A DNA stretch of 44,855 nt, taken from assembly GCA_964641395.1 (NCBI GenBank), contig CAZXKQ010000014.1:1-44855 (forward strand), read 5' to 3'. This document shows, piece after piece, positions 41,839 through 44,855 of this stretch. The DNA comes from CANQBR01 sp964641395 (GTDB taxonomy: Bacteria > Bacillota > Negativicutes > Acidaminococcales > Acidaminococcaceae). The translations under genes were made by a program, and so were the position numbers. Position 1 is the first letter of the stretch, and every line of letters begins with the position of its first letter. Under the pieces are notes generated by a model. It was given only the letters and a program-made list of their open reading frames with translations, was not told the origin of the DNA and ran no database searches.

Positions 41839-41875
41839 GCACCTAGTAGGCCAAGGGTAAAGGGCAGAAAGCTAG

Positions 41876-42193
41876 ATGAGCAGGATAATGCGGATTTTGG
41901 TGATCTTTGATATGCCTACCTTGACCCTGGAAGACAAACGGGTCTACAGGCACTTGCACAAGGAGCTTTTGAACCTAGGCTTCCTCATGGAGCAGGAGTC
42001 TTTTTACAGCAAGTTATCCATAAATGCGGGAGAGACCCTGGTGCTGGTGAGGAGTTTGGAGAAGTTGGGCCTGGACAGGGGTACAGTGCAGTTGCTGTCG
42101 GTGACGGAGCGTCAATACAATAACATGATCTACCTGATTGGGGCGGCCGAAAGCGATGTAGTGAATGGCACGGACAGGTTGGTGATCCTATGA
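41876..42193 (+). CDS. cas2: CRISPR-associated protein Cas2
   Basis: 105 residues, the structural partner of Cas1 in spacer integration. The ferredoxin-like fold opens with MRILVIFDMPTLT, including the conserved Asp after the first strand, and continues with VYRHLHKELLNLGFLMEQESFYSKL and ERQYNNMIYLIG. A second ATG at 41888 (MRILVIFD) is possible; the first is kept. It overlaps csn2 by 4 bp (ATGA). Confidence 0.95.
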   Translation: MSRIMRILVIFDMPTLTLEDKRVYRHLHKELLNLGFLMEQESFYSKLSINAGETLVLVRSLEKLGLDRGTVQLLSVTERQYNNMIYLIGAAESDVVNGTDRLVIL

Positions 42194-42882
42194 AGCTGGC
42201 CTATCGCCCTTTGCAGAAGGCCCTGCCGTTGGGAGAAAATGCTCCTTTAGTCTTGGTCATCGAGAATCCGGTTTTTTATCGAGAGACGATAGCCATGCTC
42301 CTGTCCCAGTTGGAGGGCTGTGAAGGGGACTTCTTCCTTTCGGAAAACAACAAGGAGATAAAACTGAGCCGTAGCGCCGCCGTAGTGTTACAGCCCTTCC
42401 AGTTAGAATTGAACCAGCGGAAGGTGCTGGGCAAACTCTATGAACAGCTGAGCCAGTTGGCGGCCGGTCCTGGTCTGATAGGAGAGACCCAGGCTATGAA
42501 GAGCTATCTGGCCCGCTACCTGTTGCGGCTGACCACGGAGAGCGTGGAGCAGTTAGACTTTAATTTGGACTTTAATGTCAAGGACATACTGACGGCCACC
42601 AATGTGCGCTTCAGTGATGAGGGAGGGGTGCTAGAAAGGTTGGCGGCCTACGCCAGGCTCTGCCGTGGCTTTTTGGGCTTTCCCCTGCTAATAGTGGTAG
42701 GCCTGGCCAGTTATTTTACCGGAGAGGAGTTGAAGGCCTTTTACAAGGAGCTGGAATATGAAAAAATACGACTCCTGCAAATTGAGCGTTTTTGCCCCGT
42801 TAAAGTCGCTCAAGAGCTGTTTTACGTGATTGACGACGATTTATGCGAGGTACGTTGTGATTTTGACCCAGAGTTGTTATAA
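42190..42882 (+). CDS. csn2: Type II-A adaptation protein Csn2
   Basis: 230 residues. Csn2 forms a ring around DNA ends and assists Cas1-Cas2 during spacer capture; its presence sets the subtype as II-A. Seen: KLAYRPLQKALPLGENAPLVLVIENPVFYRETIAMLL, the DILTATNVRF centre and the late FPLLIVVGLASYFTGEELKAFYKELEYEKIRLLQIE, which match the family, along with the typical ending FYVIDDDLCEV. The start overlaps the cas2 stop. The stop codon lies inside the -10 box of the array promoter. Confidence 0.93.
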   Translation: MKLAYRPLQKALPLGENAPLVLVIENPVFYRETIAMLLSQLEGCEGDFFLSENNKEIKLSRSAAVVLQPFQLELNQRKVLGKLYEQLSQLAAGPGLIGETQAMKSYLARYLLRLTTESVEQLDFNLDFNVKDILTATNVRFSDEGGVLERLAAYARLCRGFLGFPLLIVVGLASYFTGEELKAFYKELEYEKIRLLQIERFCPVKVAQELFYVIDDDLCEVRCDFDPELL

Positions 42883-42883
42883 T
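42855..42883 (+). promoter_or_regulatory. CRISPR array promoter inside the csn2 3' end
   Basis: TTGTGA at 42855-42860 and TATAAT at 42878-42883 with a 17-bp spacer and TGT before the -10. The -10 box overlaps the csn2 TAA stop. Transcription should start near 42890, giving about 58 nt of leader before the first repeat. Confidence 0.72.
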
Positions 42884-42947
42884 AGAATCGCTAGTGGTTG
42901 CTCCAGCAGGATTTACGGCGTAATGGTGGCGCTTTTTTCTCACACAG
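42883..42947 (+). other. CRISPR leader (short)
   Basis: 65 bp between csn2 and the first repeat, including a T-rich tract (GCTTTTTTCTCACACAG) directly at the leader-repeat junction. In type II-A systems new spacers enter at this end. No gene is present. Confidence 0.75.
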
Positions 42948-44855
42948 GTTTGAGAATGGTGTAAATCCTGATGGTAGTCAAACGAAGGCAACGTACTGCG
43001 TAATCGTGACATGGTTTGAGAATGGTGTAAATCCTGATGGTAGTCAAACGACAGGCAGGGTCTAAAANNNNNNNNNNNNNNNNNNNNNNNNNNNNNNNNN
43101 NNNNNNNNNNNNNNNNNNNNNNNNNNNNNNNNNNNNNNNNNNNNNNNNNNNNNNNNNNNNNNNNNNNGGTTTGAGAATGGTGTAAATCCTGATGGTAGTC
43201 AAACGACAGGCAGGGTCTAAAAAGGACAAGGCCCGTTTGAGAATGGTGTAAATCCTGATGGTAGTCAAACCGGGCCGAGCTCAAACTCAGCTACGAACGG
43301 GTTTGAGAATGGTGTAAATCCTGATGGTAGTCAAACGCCGCTACAACACTCCCCCAGGGAGAGCAGGTTTGAGAATGGTGTAAATCCTGATGGTAGTCAA
43401 ACCCCTTGCAAAGCAATCTTTCGTAATGCCTCGTTTGAGAATGGTGTAAATCCTGATGGTAGTCAAACCGTGTTGATATCGCCACGGAAACAGGGGCTGT
43501 TTGAGAATGGTGTAAATCCTGATGGTAGTCAAACCCCCAAATTGCCCCGCCGATTTTCGCCCGCGTTTGAGAATGGTGTAAATCCTGATGGTAGTCAAAC
43601 TGGATATTCTCTACATGGAAGGGCTTATCTGTTTGAGAATGGTGTAAATCCTGATGGTAGTCAAACAACACCACGGAAGACGTGTTGGTGATGGCCGTTT
43701 GAGAATGGTGTAAATCCTGATGGTAGTCAAACGCCTTCGATGTATCTAATACTTTCGGTTTTGTTTGAGAATGGTGTAAATCCTGATGGTAGTCAAACGC
43801 GAAGATGGCCCAGGAAATGGAAATGTTTGTTTGAGAATGGTGTAAATCCTGATGGTAGTCAAACGCAGGCACTGAGTTTAAGCAGGCTTCTATGGTTTGA
43901 GAATGGTGTAAATCCTGATGGTAGTCAAACTGGATGCGCCACTCGGTGTCGGTGAGGGCCGTTTGAGAATGGTGTAAATCCTGATGGTAGTCAAACTATG
44001 CTGGCCTAGTGCGGCCCATTTTATATGTTTGAGAATGGTGTAAATCCTGATGGTAGTCAAACATCTTTGGTGGTGTGCGAAGCGTAATCGTGGTTTGAGA
44101 ATGGTGTAAATCCTGATGGTAGTCAAACCCAAAAAGTGGCCGCCAAGGCGCAAGAGGAAGTTTGAGAATGGTGTAAATCCTGATGGTAGTCAAACACGTC
44201 ATGAGGACGAGAGGCTTTACGCCCTGTTTGAGAATGGTGTAAATCCTGATGGTAGTCAAACCTGTCCAGGGGGCCGAATTGTCACAAAGCAGTTTGAGAA
44301 TGGTGTAAATCCTGATGGTAGTCAAACCTCGCCAAAAGTGCTGCGCATCGTGTTGATGTTTGAGAATGGTGTAAATCCTGATGGTAGTCAAACATCTCTA
44401 CGATCTTCTTATCCCCTATCAATGTTTGAGAATGGTGTAAATCCTGATGGTAGTCAAACTTCACAAAAGGCCCTCATGACGGCTTTCCTGTTTGAGAATG
44501 GTGTAAATCCTGATGGTAGTCAAACTAGTCTTGCCTATATAGTAGTGTCGGCAACGTTTGAGAATGGTGTAAATCCTGATGGTAGTCAAACACCCCCTTG
44601 AGAAACTTAGCAAAGGTGTGGGTTTGAGAATGGTGTAAATCCTGATGGTAGTCAAACAGAAAGGCGGTAACACCATGAAGACTCGGCGTTTGAGAATGGT
44701 GTAAATCCTGATGGTAGTCAAACTAACTGTAGTCAACCCCGGGAACGGCCTGGGTTTGAGAATGGTGTAAATCCTGATGGTAGTCAAACCCCTCATGTTT
44801 TCAGGGTAAAGAACGGCTAGTTTGAGAATGGTGTAAATCCTGATGGTAGTCAAAC
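42948..44855 (+). CRISPR. Type II-A CRISPR array, 36-bp repeats, reaching the window edge
   Basis: 28 visible identical 36-bp repeats (begin GTTTGAGAATGG, end GATGGTAGTCAAAC) starting at 42948, 43014, 43169, 43235 and then mostly every 66 bp to 44820. After merging the duplicated edge of gap 3 there are 27 repeats and 26 spacers of 30 bp; the spacer at 44129-44159 is 31 bp. Repeat ends GTTTGA/TCAAAC are inverted. Transcription runs left to right, same strand as the cas genes, since the tracrRNA pairs with this strand. No repeat in the window is degenerate, so the far end of the array may lie outside. The final repeat ends exactly at 44855. Confidence 0.98.
43013..43222. other. Assembly gap 3: 100 Ns (43068-43167) flanked by a 55-bp duplication
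   Basis: Positions 43013-43067 and 43168-43222 are identical, covering one repeat and 18 bp of spacer. Collapsing them gives a normal 30-bp spacer at 43205-43234, so no sequence is likely to be missing here. Confidence 0.88.

Noticed and set aside
42940..44853. Open frames through the CRISPR array giving repeated peptides such as FENGVNPDGSQT or FDYHQDLHHSQT
   Set aside because: The repeat-spacer period of 66 bp is a multiple of three and the repeat has no stop in several frames, so long repetitive open frames arise automatically. No ribosome binding sites or protein features support them.

Overview
The window is about 45 kb of a GC-rich (roughly 60%) Bacillota chromosome. T-box control of thrS, a lysine riboswitch on the dap genes, RNase J, the hflX-ynbB pair, a DUF4127 secreted protein and anaerobic Fe-S/flavin enzymes fit an anaerobic, probably gut-associated Negativicute (Acidaminococcaceae-like). 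That placement is inference from gene content, not a database result. Three 100-N gaps show it is a draft scaffold. Two of them are flanked by a perfect 55-bp duplication and look like unmerged contig overlaps; the third is a true unknown.

Layout. 1-1562 (minus): a DUF4127 secreted protein running off the left edge. 1667-4404: promoter, T-box leader, thrS and a GNAT acetyltransferase, closed by a two-way terminator. 4538-7947 (minus): a two-gene Fe-S unit, an [FeFe]-hydrogenase-like protein with altered H-cluster surroundings and a fused NuoF-C/GltD flavoprotein. 8264-10114: an SseB-macrodomain fusion, a desulfoferrodoxin lacking one iron ligand, and a VOC protein. 10197-10649: the remnant of an ATP-binding regulator. 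10744-13275: pnp and dut. 13288-18036: lysine riboswitch, then dapB, asd, aspartate kinase and dapA (lysine/diaminopimelate pathway) and a CGGC protein. 18275-20264: an unrecognised 528-residue protein and a zinc-ribbon membrane protein. 20437-31527: rnj, ftsK, a RodZ-like protein, a YgiQ radical-SAM protein, a lipoprotein, rimO and cinA. 31607-36333: DEAD-box helicase, hflX, ynbB. 36317-44855: a RelB-type antitoxin, a gap, then a type II-A CRISPR-Cas locus.

The CRISPR locus is the main accessory region. It has a divergent tracrRNA with its own consensus-like promoter (3' end lost in the gap), cas9 (1381 aa, all nuclease residues present), cas1, cas2 and csn2. The array promoter overlaps the csn2 stop codon. 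The array shows 28 repeat copies of 36 bp (27 after merging a duplicated gap edge) with 30-bp spacers, and the window ends exactly at a repeat end. The tracrRNA anti-repeat is identical to repeat positions 9-34 and shows the GA/AAGU bulge known from Streptococcus pyogenes. The last ~200 codons of cas9, the PAM-interacting part, drop from about 55% to about 40% GC and the signal reverts in cas1, which suggests a swapped domain. Cas9 also carries a 23-residue in-frame tandem duplication.
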